Assembly (NCBI GenBank): GCA_017613735.1
Contig: JAGADF010000008.1
Coordinates: 124,001-188,000 of the forward strand
DNA: 64,000 nucleotides
Source: Clostridia bacterium
GTDB taxonomy: Bacteria; Bacillota; Clostridia; Oscillospirales; Acutalibacteraceae
Direction of reading: 5' to 3'
Of the stretch, positions 25,105 through 34,004 are shown piece by piece. The notes beneath the pieces are model-generated. The model saw nothing but the letters and a program-made list of their open reading frames with translations, did not search any database and was not told the DNA's origin. A program made the translations under genes and the position numbers. Position 1 is the first letter of the stretch, and every line of letters starts with the position of its first letter.

Positions 25105-25827
25105 ATGGATGTACAGATTTTTGACAATGCGGAACAAATCGGAATAAAAGTCGGCTCGCAGTTAGCTTCGGCAATAAGGCATAATCCGAAAATAGTTTTA
25201 GGACTCGCTACGGGCGCGTCACCGATACCGACATACGACTATCTTTCAAAGTTATGCAGCGTCGGCGAGCTTAGTTTCAAGGACGTTACGACCTTTAATC
25301 TTGACGAATACTGTCACCTCCCCCGTGAGAACAAGAACAGCTATTATTCGTTTATGAACGAGCACCTTTTCTCAAAAACCGATATCAATCCCGATAACAT
25401 CCATTTTCTTGACGGCAACACGGAAAACGACGAAAAGGAATGCGAACGCTACAACAAAATGCTTGTTGACGCGGGGCTGGTCGATATTCAGCTTCTCGGC
25501 ATAGGCACAAACGGTCATATAGGCTTTAACGAGCCCGCCGAAAAATACACTAAAGGCGCGTTTAAAATTGCGCTGACCGAAAGCACGAGGACTTCCAATT
25601 CGGTTTATTTTGACGAAAACCCGATGCCCACTCACGCGCTGACTATGGGAATAGGAAACATAATGAGCGCAAAGAAAATCATTATGATTGCCACGGGCGA
25701 AAAAAAGCAGAAGGCGGTCAAAGCTATGATTGAGGGCGAGGTTACGCCAAAATGTCCCGCTTCAATACTTCAGTTTCATCCGTCCGTTACCGTCTATCTT
25801 GACAAAGCGGCGGCGGCGTTGTTATAG
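25105..25827 (+). CDS. nagB: Glucosamine-6-phosphate deaminase
   Basis: 240 aa from the ATG at 25105, which has AGAGGTG upstream; an in-frame GTG at 25087 would sit at the transcription start. Motifs: LATGASPIPTY (substrate phosphate), NLDEYCHL (catalytic Asp) and GIGTNGHIGFNEP. It converts glucosamine-6-P to fructose-6-P and ammonia, feeding amino sugars to glycolysis. No nagA is adjacent. A small zinc-ribbon gene follows after 28 bp. Confidence 0.95.
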   Translation: MDVQIFDNAEQIGIKVGSQLASAIRHNPKIVLGLATGASPIPTYDYLSKLCSVGELSFKDVTTFNLDEYCHLPRENKNSYYSFMNEHLFSKTDINPDNIHFLDGNTENDEKECERYNKMLVDAGLVDIQLLGIGTNGHIGFNEPAEKYTKGAFKIALTESTRTSNSVYFDENPMPTHALTMGIGNIMSAKKIIMIATGEKKQKAVKAMIEGEVTPKCPASILQFHPSVTVYLDKAAAALL

Positions 25828-25855
25828 TAATTATAAATAAGACGAGGTGCATATT

Positions 25856-26068
25856 ATGACGAAAATTGTTTACGAGGAATGTCCTTATTGCAAAAGCAAG
25901 GATTTAAGCTACGGCTATCAGGTCGGCGACGCCTGCCTCAAGCTCGGCGTCAGCGGAGTATTCGGCAGTAACATTATTCATACGATTTGTATGGAATGCG
26001 GCAGTATAATCCACTCCCGCGTTGAAAAGCCCGAAATGTTCAGGAATAACGCCGGCGAGCAGAAATAA
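25856..26068 (+). CDS. Small zinc-ribbon protein of unknown function
   Basis: 70 aa from the ATG at 25856, which has GAGGTG about 7 nt upstream; the open frame begins at a GTG three codons earlier. It has two knuckles, CPYCKSKD near residue 9 and CMECGS near residue 45, about 36 residues apart, enough for one treble-clef or ribbon zinc site. Similar short proteins are common in Clostridia and are often labelled TFIIB-type zinc ribbons. No function is known. It is probably cotranscribed with nagB. Confidence 0.75.
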   Translation: MTKIVYEECPYCKSKDLSYGYQVGDACLKLGVSGVFGSNIIHTICMECGSIIHSRVEKPEMFRNNAGEQK

Positions 26069-26087
26069 AAACGAATCCATAAAAAAA

Positions 26088-26122
26088 TAACCCCGATTCT
26101 TCAAAAAGAATCGGGGTTTTGT
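26088..26122. terminator. Convergent terminator, nagB unit / symporter gene
   Basis: CCCCGATTCTT and AGAATCGGGG form a strong stem with a CAAAA loop. T follows on the plus strand and T (from the A run) on the minus strand. Confidence 0.9.
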
Positions 26123-26133
26123 AATACCGGGAA

Positions 26134-27606
26134 TTATTCTTCCGATTTCGCTTCTCTTCTCTTCTGAAGCTCTTCGGCAATTTCCTGCTTTTTACTGCCG
26201 ACAATGTCATACTTGAACATCGGGATTATTGAAAGCAAAGCAAGAATTCCGGGAACTGCGGTATAAGCGAAGAAGACAATATTCTTCGTGCTTTCGCTGA
26301 AGCCCGTAGCCGTACCCGCGGCAATCTGAGCGACGGTATCTGAATAGTTTGAAAACTGAACGAAAACGAGACCGAGGGCAACGCCGAGCGCAAGGCAAAC
26401 CTTGATTGTAAGCGTAAGAATTGAATATGCGGCACCTTCCATACGCTTGCCCGTCTTGTATTCATAGTAATCAACGCAGTCCGCAGTCATAATCATAGGC
26501 ATAAGCGTTACCGCCGCAAACTGAAGACCGATAAGGAACAGGAACGCGTAGAAGAGTACCGTAAGGAAGGTATTATCGGGATTCTTGAACCAGAAATGAC
26601 CGACAACGAATGAAAGAATTGAAGCGACAAAGCCGTATACCGAAAGAAGAATATAGACCTTCTTTTCGCCGAGCTTTTTAATGAGCACGGGACAGATTGC
26701 CATTGAAATCATCGAGCCTATCGCAGTAACGATACCGAGTACGGCAACAAGGTTCTGGGAGCCGAGAAGAACGTTCGCAGCCTGAACCTGAATGCCCATT
26801 GACATCTGTCTGCCGAATCCGAGAAAATACGAAACAATAACGAGCATAAGGGGTTTATTATCCTTAAGCGCGTGAATCATATCTTTAAACGTGGTCTTTT
26901 CGCCCGACTGATAGGGAACTCTTTCTTTGTTTACAAGCGGAATCAGTGCAAAAAGAATACAGCCGAGAGCCGCCGTAAGAACGGCAGTCCAGAAGTATTC
27001 GCCCGCTATCATAGGCGTGTCCGTTTCGCCGCTTTTTACAAATACCTTTGAACCGTTGGGAATGAGAATACATACTACGGGAACAATTACAACGCAGGCA
27101 GAAAAACCAATCTGCTTGAACGTATTTGAAATAGAAACGACATTCGTTCTCTCCGTCGGGTTGGGCGTAAGAACAGAGGCTATTCCCTGAGACGGAACGT
27201 CGCCGAGCGTCATTGCGAGACTCCAGAGAAGATATGTACCGAAAATCCAGACGTATGTAACCATTCTGTTGGATTTGAACGGTACGTCAATGAATACGAC
27301 CGCGCTCATTACAAGAAGAGGGACAATCGACTTAAGAATCATTGACTTGAATTTTCCGTTTTTGCTCTTTGAACGGTCAATCATATTGCCGACTATCGGG
27401 TCAAAAACGGCGGACAATATCTTGGCGACGAGAATGAGTATGCCGACAACGGCGATATCCGCGCCGAGTATTGAGCCGTCAAACTCCGCCTGATAGGAAT
27501 TGAGAAGACCGACTATCGCCTGAAAGCCGAAAAGACCGAGCGAATAAGCGGCAATCTCCTTGAATTTCATATTTTTCTGATTTACTGCAGAAACCTGAGT
27601 ATCCAT
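26134..27606 (-). CDS. GPH-family (MelB-like) sugar:cation symporter
   Basis: 490 aa with about 12 membrane helices. The N-terminal pattern KEIAAYSLGLFGFQ and the DPIVGNMIDRSKSKNGKFK loop are typical of the glycoside-pentoside-hexuronide symporters of the major facilitator superfamily. It should import a sugar or glycoside with Na+ or H+. The ATG at 27606 has AAAGGGG. No sugar gene is directly linked, so the substrate is unknown; the cytoplasmic alpha- and beta-galactosidases in this window could use imported galactosides. Confidence 0.85.
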   Translation of the reverse strand: MDTQVSAVNQKNMKFKEIAAYSLGLFGFQAIVGLLNSYQAEFDGSILGADIAVVGILILVAKILSAVFDPIVGNMIDRSKSKNGKFKSMILKSIVPLLVMSAVVFIDVPFKSNRMVTYVWIFGTYLLWSLAMTLGDVPSQGIASVLTPNPTERTNVVSISNTFKQIGFSACVVIVPVVCILIPNGSKVFVKSGETDTPMIAGEYFWTAVLTAALGCILFALIPLVNKERVPYQSGEKTTFKDMIHALKDNKPLMLVIVSYFLGFGRQMSMGIQVQAANVLLGSQNLVAVLGIVTAIGSMISMAICPVLIKKLGEKKVYILLSVYGFVASILSFVVGHFWFKNPDNTFLTVLFYAFLFLIGLQFAAVTLMPMIMTADCVDYYEYKTGKRMEGAAYSILTLTIKVCLALGVALGLVFVQFSNYSDTVAQIAAGTATGFSESTKNIVFFAYTAVPGILALLSIIPMFKYDIVGSKKQEIAEELQKRREAKSEE

Positions 27607-27637
27607 ATAATTCCCCTTTCAAAAAAAACTAATAAAT

Positions 27638-27666
27638 ATCATAGCATTTTAAGTCGGATTATTCAA
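27638..27666 (-). promoter_or_regulatory. Sigma-A promoter of the GPH symporter gene
   Basis: On the minus strand TTGAAT (27661-27666), a 17-bp spacer and TATGAT (27638-27643). Confidence 0.65.
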
Positions 27667-27761
27667 TATGCAGATTACATTAATTTGAGCTTTTTGAATT
27701 AGCAAAAAGTACAACCGCACGTTTTCGGGACAGGTCAAATATACTGCTAAAGGGTGAGAAA

Positions 27762-28508
27762 ATGAACAACACCGCTTTGGCTTTTCTTATGTGCTTTCTC
27801 GCGGGCGTTTCAACTGTAATCGGCAGTATTATTTCGCTTTTCGCGAAAAGAACAAGCAAGGGCTTTCTGTCCTTCGCGCTGTCCTTTTCGGCGGGAGTTA
27901 TGATTTACGCGTCGCTGACCGAAATAATGAACAAAAGCGTAAATTCGTTTAACGAAAGCTTTACTCAAAAGCAGTCGTTTTTGTATTCGTGCCTTTGTTT
28001 TCTTTCGGGAATGCTAATAATTTTTCTTATTGAAAAGCTTTTGCCCGAAAACAAAAACAAGCTTAATAAAACGGGCGTTTATACCGCCGTGGCTATGGGA
28101 ATACACAATTTCCCCGAGGGACTTGCGACCTTTGTTTCGGCTCTTAAAAGCCCCGCGCTCGCAATTCCGATTACGGTCGCAATTGCCATTCACAATATAC
28201 CCGAAGGGATTGCGGTTTCGGTTCCGATTTACTTTTCGACAGGAAACAGAAAAAAGGCGTTTTTTATTTCTTTTCTGTCGGGAATAGCCGAGCCCGCGGG
28301 AGCTTTAATCGGCTATCTTCTTTTAAGAAAACGCCTTAACGAAACCGTTTTCGGTATTCTTTTCGGACTGGTGGCGGGAATAATGACCTTTATTTCCTTA
28401 ACCGAACTCATACCCTCTTCGGTCGAAGATAAAAGCAACGACAAATCGGTATCGGGTATAATTTCGGGCATGGCGGTTATGGCGCTGAGCCTTTACCTTT
28501 TCAAATAA
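27762..28508 (+). CDS. ZIP family metal transporter (ZupT-like)
   Basis: 248 aa with about eight helices. The two metal-site motifs HNFPEGLATF and HNIPEGIAVS are the hallmark of ZIP transporters, and ELIPSS lies near the C-terminus. It should import zinc or other divalent metals. The ATG at 27762 has AAAGGGTGAG. It ends 9 bp before a convergent gene with no clear terminator between. No Zur-like operator is obvious upstream. Confidence 0.92.
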   Translation: MNNTALAFLMCFLAGVSTVIGSIISLFAKRTSKGFLSFALSFSAGVMIYASLTEIMNKSVNSFNESFTQKQSFLYSCLCFLSGMLIIFLIEKLLPENKNKLNKTGVYTAVAMGIHNFPEGLATFVSALKSPALAIPITVAIAIHNIPEGIAVSVPIYFSTGNRKKAFFISFLSGIAEPAGALIGYLLLRKRLNETVFGILFGLVAGIMTFISLTELIPSSVEDKSNDKSVSGIISGMAVMALSLYLFK

Positions 28509-28517
28509 ACAGGCGTA

Positions 28518-29456
28518 TTATTCGGTTACCTCAAGTCCCGTAAGGAACGAGATGTTTCCGGTGACCTCGTAACCCGTTTTTTCGCCTCTGACGATTTCGT
28601 CGAAGCCTTTAATCAGTTCAATTGCGTCGGGCTTTGCCTTTTCAAAAAGGTCTTCAAAGCTTTCGGCGCTTTTTTCTTTAGAATACGGCGAAACCCATTC
28701 GTGATGCCATCTGTTCGCATACCTGTCGCAAAGCAGAAGATTGGTCGGCTTGATGGACGCCGAGGGCTTGAAATAATGGGCGACAGGTCCCAGAGGCGTT
28801 TCAATCGCCTTCGCGATTTTTACCGCCCTGCCTTTTTTGTCGGAAAGCACCTTCTGAAGATTGGCGGTGTCCGTTGCGGCTCTTCTCGCCTCGGAAAAAG
28901 CAATATCTTTATTGAAGCATTTTTTGACGACGAACTGCATTACCGAGCCGATTTCGTCAAGCTCGGTTTCATCCGTGGTAAGGGTTTCTTCCGGACTGAA
29001 AAGCGACGGAGGATAAATGCCCTTTCTTTTATTGAGAAGATAGGTGTCGACCGCGTGTTCAACCTGATTATGGGCGGCGAGCGGATGAATGTGTTTATTC
29101 GTTTCGGTTATCATATCCTGATAAGCGTAGACGAAGGGATGACAGTTTCTGTCAAGCGCGTAGTGAAGAATAAATCCGTAAATAAAGGAACGCGCGATAT
29201 GGGGATTGGGACTCGCCTTAAGGTATTCGGCAAAGGCCTCGAAAAGCTCGGCAGGCTTTCCCCTGTGAAGCTGTGAAGCTACGCCGAAAAGCGATTTGTA
29301 AACCGCAACCGGCGGCCAGAGTCTGTGAAAAATGAATATGTCAGGTCCCTGAGTCCCGACTCCGGCGACCTTATAATCGAGCGTAAAGCCGGTCTGTTTT
29401 TCAATTTCGTCCTTTAATTCCTCAAGAAAAATATAATGCGTCGCAAATGCAGGCAT
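28518..29456 (-). CDS. Zinc-dependent phospholipase C-like protein
   Basis: 312 aa. His/Asp residues spaced as in the S1/P1 nuclease-phospholipase C fold: ATHYIF (5-10), GPDIFIFHR (about 35-43), FILHYALDRNCHP (about 98-110) and HNQVEHAVDTYL. Family members (Zn_dep_PLPC) are widespread in Clostridia. It has no signal peptide, unlike secreted toxins, so an intracellular metal-dependent phosphohydrolase is more likely. The ATG at 29456 has GAGGTGA. It ends up just before pcrA, which starts upstream on the same strand. Confidence 0.8.
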   Translation of the reverse strand: MPAFATHYIFLEELKDEIEKQTGFTLDYKVAGVGTQGPDIFIFHRLWPPVAVYKSLFGVASQLHRGKPAELFEAFAEYLKASPNPHIARSFIYGFILHYALDRNCHPFVYAYQDMITETNKHIHPLAAHNQVEHAVDTYLLNKRKGIYPPSLFSPEETLTTDETELDEIGSVMQFVVKKCFNKDIAFSEARRAATDTANLQKVLSDKKGRAVKIAKAIETPLGPVAHYFKPSASIKPTNLLLCDRYANRWHHEWVSPYSKEKSAESFEDLFEKAKPDAIELIKGFDEIVRGEKTGYEVTGNISFLTGLEVTE

Positions 29457-29472
29457 ATTATCACCTCATAAA

Positions 29473-31845
29473 CTAAACTTTTTCAAGCTTCGCCATACGG
29501 CTCATAAGCTTTTTCGTGCCGACGGTTTCAAACGCGATTTCAAGCAGCGCGTCATTACCCATCGGCGAAACCTTTGTAATCATACCTACGCCGAAAACCT
29601 TATGTTTAACCGTGTCGCCGACCTTATAGTCGACAAGAGGTTCCGACGAAGACATACGCGTCGAAGCGATACCGAAACCCCTGTTTATTGCAGCCTTGTT
29701 CTTTTCAACCTCGTTCTGAGCCTTTTCAATTGTGCGCCTGAACGCGATATCGGCAATTGTCGGCTCCTTCTTGCCCTCGGTATAAACGTCGGGTATTTCG
29801 TCAATAAATCTTGACGGACGGCAATATGCGGTCGAGCCGAAAAGCATTCTCGATTTCGCATTTATCAGATGAAGTTTCGTCTTCGCCCTTGTAATACCGA
29901 CATAGCAAAGGCGGCGTTCTTCCTCAAGCTCCGACGACGAATAGGTCGACTGAGCGGACGGGAAAATTCCCTCTTCTACTCCCGCGATAAACACAACGGG
30001 AAATTCAAGTCCCTTTGCGGAATGCAGCGTCATAAGAACAACCGCGTCGCTGTCCTCGCTCAAGGTGTCAAGGTCGGTATAGAGCGCGACCTCTTCAAGA
30101 TATCCCGTAAGGTCGCCCTCGGGATTTTCCTCGGTGTACCTTGCAAGATTGGACTGCAATTCAAGTATATTTGAGAGCCTGTCGTCGTATGTAACCTTGT
30201 CGAGCGCGAGATGTTCTTTATACCCTACCGTGTCGACGATATATGTGAAAAGCTTTTCGAGTTCGTTTTCCTCGTTGAACTGCTGAAAATCCTCAATCAT
30301 CGCGGCAAATGCCTTAAGCTTTTCAGCCGCGCGTTTAATCGGCGCGTATTCGTCGGCAGTTTTCATTACCTCGAACTGCGAAATGCCCAGAGCCGAAGAA
30401 ACGGCGGCGACATTTTCCATCGTAGTATCGCCTATTCCCCTTCTGGGAACATTGATAATCCTGTTAAGGCGCACCGCGTCGTTAGGATTTGCAATAACGG
30501 CAAGGTAAGCGAGAATGTCCTTAACCTCTTTACGTTCATAGAACTTAGTACCGATAAGCTTATATGGAATGCTCTGCCTTAAGAACGCGCGTTCAATCGT
30601 ATTCGACTGCGAATTCATTCTGTAAAGCACGGCGTGGTCAGACCATTTCATACCCTTTGAAACGTCGCTTAAAACGGTATCGACAATATAATCCGCCTCG
30701 CTGTATTCGTCGGGAACGGTTTTTACGGTAATCTTTTCTCCGTCGCCCTTATCGGTCCAGAGATTTTTTCCCTTTCTCGCGTTATTGTTCTTTATAACCT
30801 CATTTGCCGCCGAAAGAATATTGCCCGTTGAACGGTAATTCTGTTCAAGCCTGATTACCTTTGCGGACGGGTAATTGTCCTCAAACTGAAGAATGTTTTC
30901 TATCGTCGCGCCGCGGAAAGCATAGATACTCTGGTCATCGTCGCCTACAACGCAGAGATTTTCGTATTTCCCCGCGAGAATATGAGTCAGCTGATACTGA
31001 ACTATATTCGTGTCCTGATACTCGTCGACCATAACGTAGTGATAGCGGTTCTGATAGTATTCCCTTGCGACTTCGTTTTCCTCAAGAAGCTTAACCGCGT
31101 TGACAAGCAGGTCGTCAAAATCCATAGCGTCGGCTTTTTTAAGCTCTTTCTGATATTCGAGGTAAATCTGCGCTATGGTTTTATCCATCGGATTGGAGCT
31201 TACCGAGGACACAAATTCCTCGGGCATTATGTTCTTGTTTTTAAGCGAAGAAATCGCATTCTGAACATACTTCGGCTGAAAAATCTTTTCGTTTATGTCA
31301 AGTCTTTCAAGGCATTTTTTTATTACCCTTTTCGAGTCGTCGGTGTCGTAAATCGTGAAATGCGTCGTATAGCCCAGACTCTCGCCGAAACGCCTTAAAA
31401 ACCGTACGCACGCCGAATGGAAGGTGCAGGCGGTAATCTCATCCGCGCCCTCGGGAACTACAAGCGAAATCCTCGTTTTTAATTCGTCCGCCGCTTTGTT
31501 CGTAAAGGTTATTGCCAATATCTGCCAGGGCTTCGGGGCGTTGACCTTTAAAAGGTCCTTTATATCGTCATAAACCGATTTGTCGCCGTCAAGATAAGCC
31601 TGAAGAAGCGCTTCGTCGCCCTCCTGCGGGGTGCGTTCAAAATAATCGGAATGATACGCCTCGCCGTATTTTAAAAGCGCGGCGATACGGTTGACTATAA
31701 CAGTCGTTTTTCCGCTTCCCGCGCCCGCAAGAATTAAAAGCGGCCCTTTTGCATTAAAGACCGCTTCTTTTTGCATATTATTCAGAGAAGAAAAATCATT
31801 TTCGATAATTCTTTTCCTTAATTGAACTAACTTTCCGGAATCCAT
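29473..31845 (-). CDS. pcrA: ATP-dependent DNA helicase PcrA/UvrD
   Basis: 790 aa, SF1A helicase. Walker A AGAGSGKT (40-47), DEYQDTN (motif II), VGDDDQSIYAFRGA (motif III), EQNYRST (motif IV) and TLHSAKGLEFP (motif V) are all intact. The C-terminal extension ends in the PcrA-type beta domain (KVGDTVKHKVFGVG). It removes proteins and recombination intermediates from DNA and works in repair. The start codon directly follows the stop of a DivIVA-like gene, without a gap, with GGAAGG at the end of that gene as ribosome site. Confidence 0.96.
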   Translation of the reverse strand: MDSGKLVQLRKRIIENDFSSLNNMQKEAVFNAKGPLLILAGAGSGKTTVIVNRIAALLKYGEAYHSDYFERTPQEGDEALLQAYLDGDKSVYDDIKDLLKVNAPKPWQILAITFTNKAADELKTRISLVVPEGADEITACTFHSACVRFLRRFGESLGYTTHFTIYDTDDSKRVIKKCLERLDINEKIFQPKYVQNAISSLKNKNIMPEEFVSSVSSNPMDKTIAQIYLEYQKELKKADAMDFDDLLVNAVKLLEENEVAREYYQNRYHYVMVDEYQDTNIVQYQLTHILAGKYENLCVVGDDDQSIYAFRGATIENILQFEDNYPSAKVIRLEQNYRSTGNILSAANEVIKNNNARKGKNLWTDKGDGEKITVKTVPDEYSEADYIVDTVLSDVSKGMKWSDHAVLYRMNSQSNTIERAFLRQSIPYKLIGTKFYERKEVKDILAYLAVIANPNDAVRLNRIINVPRRGIGDTTMENVAAVSSALGISQFEVMKTADEYAPIKRAAEKLKAFAAMIEDFQQFNEENELEKLFTYIVDTVGYKEHLALDKVTYDDRLSNILELQSNLARYTEENPEGDLTGYLEEVALYTDLDTLSEDSDAVVLMTLHSAKGLEFPVVFIAGVEEGIFPSAQSTYSSSELEEERRLCYVGITRAKTKLHLINAKSRMLFGSTAYCRPSRFIDEIPDVYTEGKKEPTIADIAFRRTIEKAQNEVEKNKAAINRGFGIASTRMSSSEPLVDYKVGDTVKHKVFGVGMITKVSPMGNDALLEIAFETVGTKKLMSRMAKLEKV

Positions 31846-32613
31846 TTAAAAGCCTTCCGCCTCAGCCGCTTCGCCCGTGTCAAAATCGTCGGGCTGGAAA
31901 TTGAGGTCATCGTTGAAGTTTGTGTTGGGCTCGTAAGAAACGAAGGTCATACCCGTTTTTTCGTCCTTTTCGACGCTGACAACGTCGTCGGTCTTATCGA
32001 AGCCCATCTCCTTAAGAGCGTCAAAATCAACTCTGGGTTTGAAGGACGGTTCGGCCTCGGTCTTGACAAGAGTGACCGCAACAGCACTCATTTTACCCGA
32101 AAGGTCGGAAATGCTTCTTGAAAGAGCTTCCATCTTCTGGCGCATATCGAGGGTGAGCTTTTCAGCCTCGGACGCAACCTGACGAATCTGGTCCGCCTTA
32201 TTGGCTATATCTTCGCTTGCCTGCTTGGAGACGTCTGAAGCGCGGTCCCTTGCAGCCGTGATTATTTCATCGGAATAACGGCGCGCGTCGACAAAAGCCG
32301 CGCCGAGCTGTGCTTCGGCAGCCTTTACCTTTTCATATTCGTCCTTAGCCTTCTGCTGACCTGCCTGAAGAGTTTCGACCTGAGAGAGAAGCTGAGCGTT
32401 CTGCTGTTCAACCTGCTCTTTATCCGCAAGTTTTTCTTCAAGGGCGGGAATCTTTGCCAGTTCCTGCTGAGCGAGAGAATACTCTTTCTTAATCTCGTTC
32501 ATCTGAATTTTAAGTCCGTTAAGCTCATTCTGCAGCTGCTCGATATAAGCCATAACGTCCTGCTTATTAAAGCCGCCGAAAACAGAGCTTCTGAAATTCT
32601 TGCCGTTTTCCAT
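31846..32613 (-). CDS. DivIVA-domain coiled-coil protein
   Basis: 255 aa from the ATG at 32613, with AGGGG 8 nt upstream; a TTG two codons earlier is open but too close to that site. The N-terminus FGGFNKQDVMAYIEQLQNEL is a DivIVA membrane/curvature-binding segment. It is followed by a long Gln/Glu/Ala-rich coiled coil to about residue 185 and an acidic, disordered C-terminus. DivIVA proteins mark cell poles or septa and recruit division or wall factors. The partner here is unknown. Confidence 0.8.
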   Translation of the reverse strand: MENGKNFRSSVFGGFNKQDVMAYIEQLQNELNGLKIQMNEIKKEYSLAQQELAKIPALEEKLADKEQVEQQNAQLLSQVETLQAGQQKAKDEYEKVKAAEAQLGAAFVDARRYSDEIITAARDRASDVSKQASEDIANKADQIRQVASEAEKLTLDMRQKMEALSRSISDLSGKMSAVAVTLVKTEAEPSFKPRVDFDALKEMGFDKTDDVVSVEKDEKTGMTFVSYEPNTNFNDDLNFQPDDFDTGEAAEAEGF

Positions 32614-32643
32614 ATCCAATACCCCTTTTCTTAAGGTTTTACT

Positions 32644-32672
32644 ATTATATCAAATATTTTTTGCAAAAACAA
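32644..32672 (-). promoter_or_regulatory. Sigma-A promoter of the divIVA-like/pcrA unit
   Basis: On the minus strand TTGTTT (32667-32672), a 17-bp spacer and TATAAT (32644-32649). Confidence 0.65.
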
Positions 32673-32716
32673 CCCAAAAAACAACAAAATTATATTCTTT
32701 TATTAATTGTTATTTA

Positions 32717-32745
32717 TTGACTATGTATTTTTGCTGGTGTATAAT
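32717..32745 (+). promoter_or_regulatory. Sigma-A promoter of the alpha/beta hydrolase gene
   Basis: TTGACT (32717-32722), a 17-bp spacer and TATAAT (32740-32745), about 30 bp upstream of the start. Confidence 0.75.
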
Positions 32746-32773
32746 AATTTTATCAACTTAAGGAGTGTTTCTT

Positions 32774-33757
32774 ATGAAAAAAGATATTTCCAACGGCAAA
32801 CATTTTCCCGTGCCGCTTAAAGTAATAGTTGTAAGCGCTGCTACGGGAGCCGCTGTTTACGCTATAGCGGCAAACGCATTTTACAGCATGAACCTTAAAA
32901 GACAGGGCCTCGAAGGCGCCCTCAGACAGAAGATTTACGATAAAGTCGCGGGCGACGAATACGACGAGCTCCCGATTTTTAAAGAGGGTATCGACTGGTT
33001 CAACGAGCACGAAAAGAAAAAGGTTACAATCGTCTCTCCCGACGGAGGCAACCTTTATGCCGACGTTCTTCCCGCAAAGAAGCCCACAAACATCTGGGTA
33101 ATCTGTATTCACGGCTACACCTCGGCGCCTATGTATATGGGTATGTACGCAAAAGTTTTCAACGGCGAGTTTGATTACAACGTTCTCATGCCCAGCCTTA
33201 ACGGTCACGCCGACAGCGAGAACGATAAGGTTACAATGGGCTGGGACGACAGACTTATCATCGTTGAATGGATTAAATATCTCGTCAACGAATATCCGGA
33301 CTGTCAGATAGTTCTTCACGGCGTTTCAATGGGCGCGGCTACGGTTATGATGACCTGCGGCGAAGAGCTTCCCGACAACGTTAAATGCGCCGTTGAGGAC
33401 TGCGGTTACACATCAGTCTGGGATATTTTCGATTACCTTATCAAGAACGTAACCAAGGTTCCGAAATCAATGCTTACATACAGCATCGATATCGTCACAA
33501 AGCTTCGCAGCAAGTATGATTTCAAGGACGCTTCGTGCATTGAACAGCTTAAGAAGAGCAAGACTCCTATGCTTTTCATCCACGGCGAAGAGGACGATTT
33601 CGTTCCCTATCATATGCTTGACCAGGTTTATGAAGCCTGCCCGACGGAGAAGGAAAAGCTTTCCGTTCCGGACGCTATTCACGCAAGAAGCTGCTGCTAT
33701 CATTCGGAAATATACTGGCCGGCAATCAAGTCCTTTATTGAAAAGTACACGAAATAA
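32774..33757 (+). CDS. Membrane-anchored alpha/beta hydrolase
   Basis: 327 aa from the ATG at 32774 (AAGGAG 8 nt upstream; an earlier GTG overlaps that site). A single N-terminal helix (about 15-40) anchors it, with the catalytic domain probably outside. HGYTSAP gives the oxyanion region, GVSMGA the nucleophile Ser, GEEDDFVP the Asp, and AIHARS the His. It resembles the YqkD/BAAT-like serine hydrolases of Firmicutes. It is monocistronic and ends just before the ribU promoter. The substrate is unknown. Confidence 0.82.
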   Translation: MKKDISNGKHFPVPLKVIVVSAATGAAVYAIAANAFYSMNLKRQGLEGALRQKIYDKVAGDEYDELPIFKEGIDWFNEHEKKKVTIVSPDGGNLYADVLPAKKPTNIWVICIHGYTSAPMYMGMYAKVFNGEFDYNVLMPSLNGHADSENDKVTMGWDDRLIIVEWIKYLVNEYPDCQIVLHGVSMGAATVMMTCGEELPDNVKCAVEDCGYTSVWDIFDYLIKNVTKVPKSMLTYSIDIVTKLRSKYDFKDASCIEQLKKSKTPMLFIHGEEDDFVPYHMLDQVYEACPTEKEKLSVPDAIHARSCCYHSEIYWPAIKSFIEKYTK

Positions 33758-33761
33758 TCCG

Positions 33762-33790
33762 TTGACAATTAACTGTCGCGGGAATATAAT
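33762..33790 (+). promoter_or_regulatory. Consensus sigma-A promoter of the FMN riboswitch-ribU transcript
   Basis: TTGACA (33762-33767), a 17-bp spacer and TATAAT (33785-33790), a perfect consensus, directly upstream of the FMN aptamer. Confidence 0.9.
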
Positions 33791-33805
33791 AATAACACAA
33801 TAAAA

Positions 33806-33931
33806 CTGTATTCGGGGCGGGGTGAGATTCCCCACCGGCAGTAAAGTCTGCGAACCTTAACGGGTTGATTCGGTGAAATTCCGAAACCGACGGTAATTGA
33901 CGTTTGTCTTAAGTCCGGATGAGAGAATCAG
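33806..33931 (+). promoter_or_regulatory. FMN riboswitch (RFN element)
   Basis: It contains the conserved RFN blocks GGGGCGGGGTGAGATTCCCC, ACCGGCAGTAAAGTCTGCGA, GGTGAAATTCC, AAACCGACGGT and GTCCGGATGAGAGAA, in order, closed by a P1 pairing CTGTATTC/GAATCAG. It senses FMN and controls the riboflavin importer gene ribU through the terminator that follows. Confidence 0.97.
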
Positions 33932-33952
33932 AAAAGCTCTTTAAGAAATCAC

Positions 33953-33984
33953 GCCCTGACGTTTTGTCAGGGCTTTTCTTTTCC
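33953..33984 (+). terminator. Riboswitch-controlled terminator before ribU
   Basis: GCCCTGAC/GTCAGGGC stem with a GTTTT loop, followed by TTTTCTTTT. It is the expression platform of the FMN riboswitch: FMN binding should favour termination. Confidence 0.9.
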
Positions 33985-34004
33985 CCGAAGGAAAAGGAGA
34001 AATT

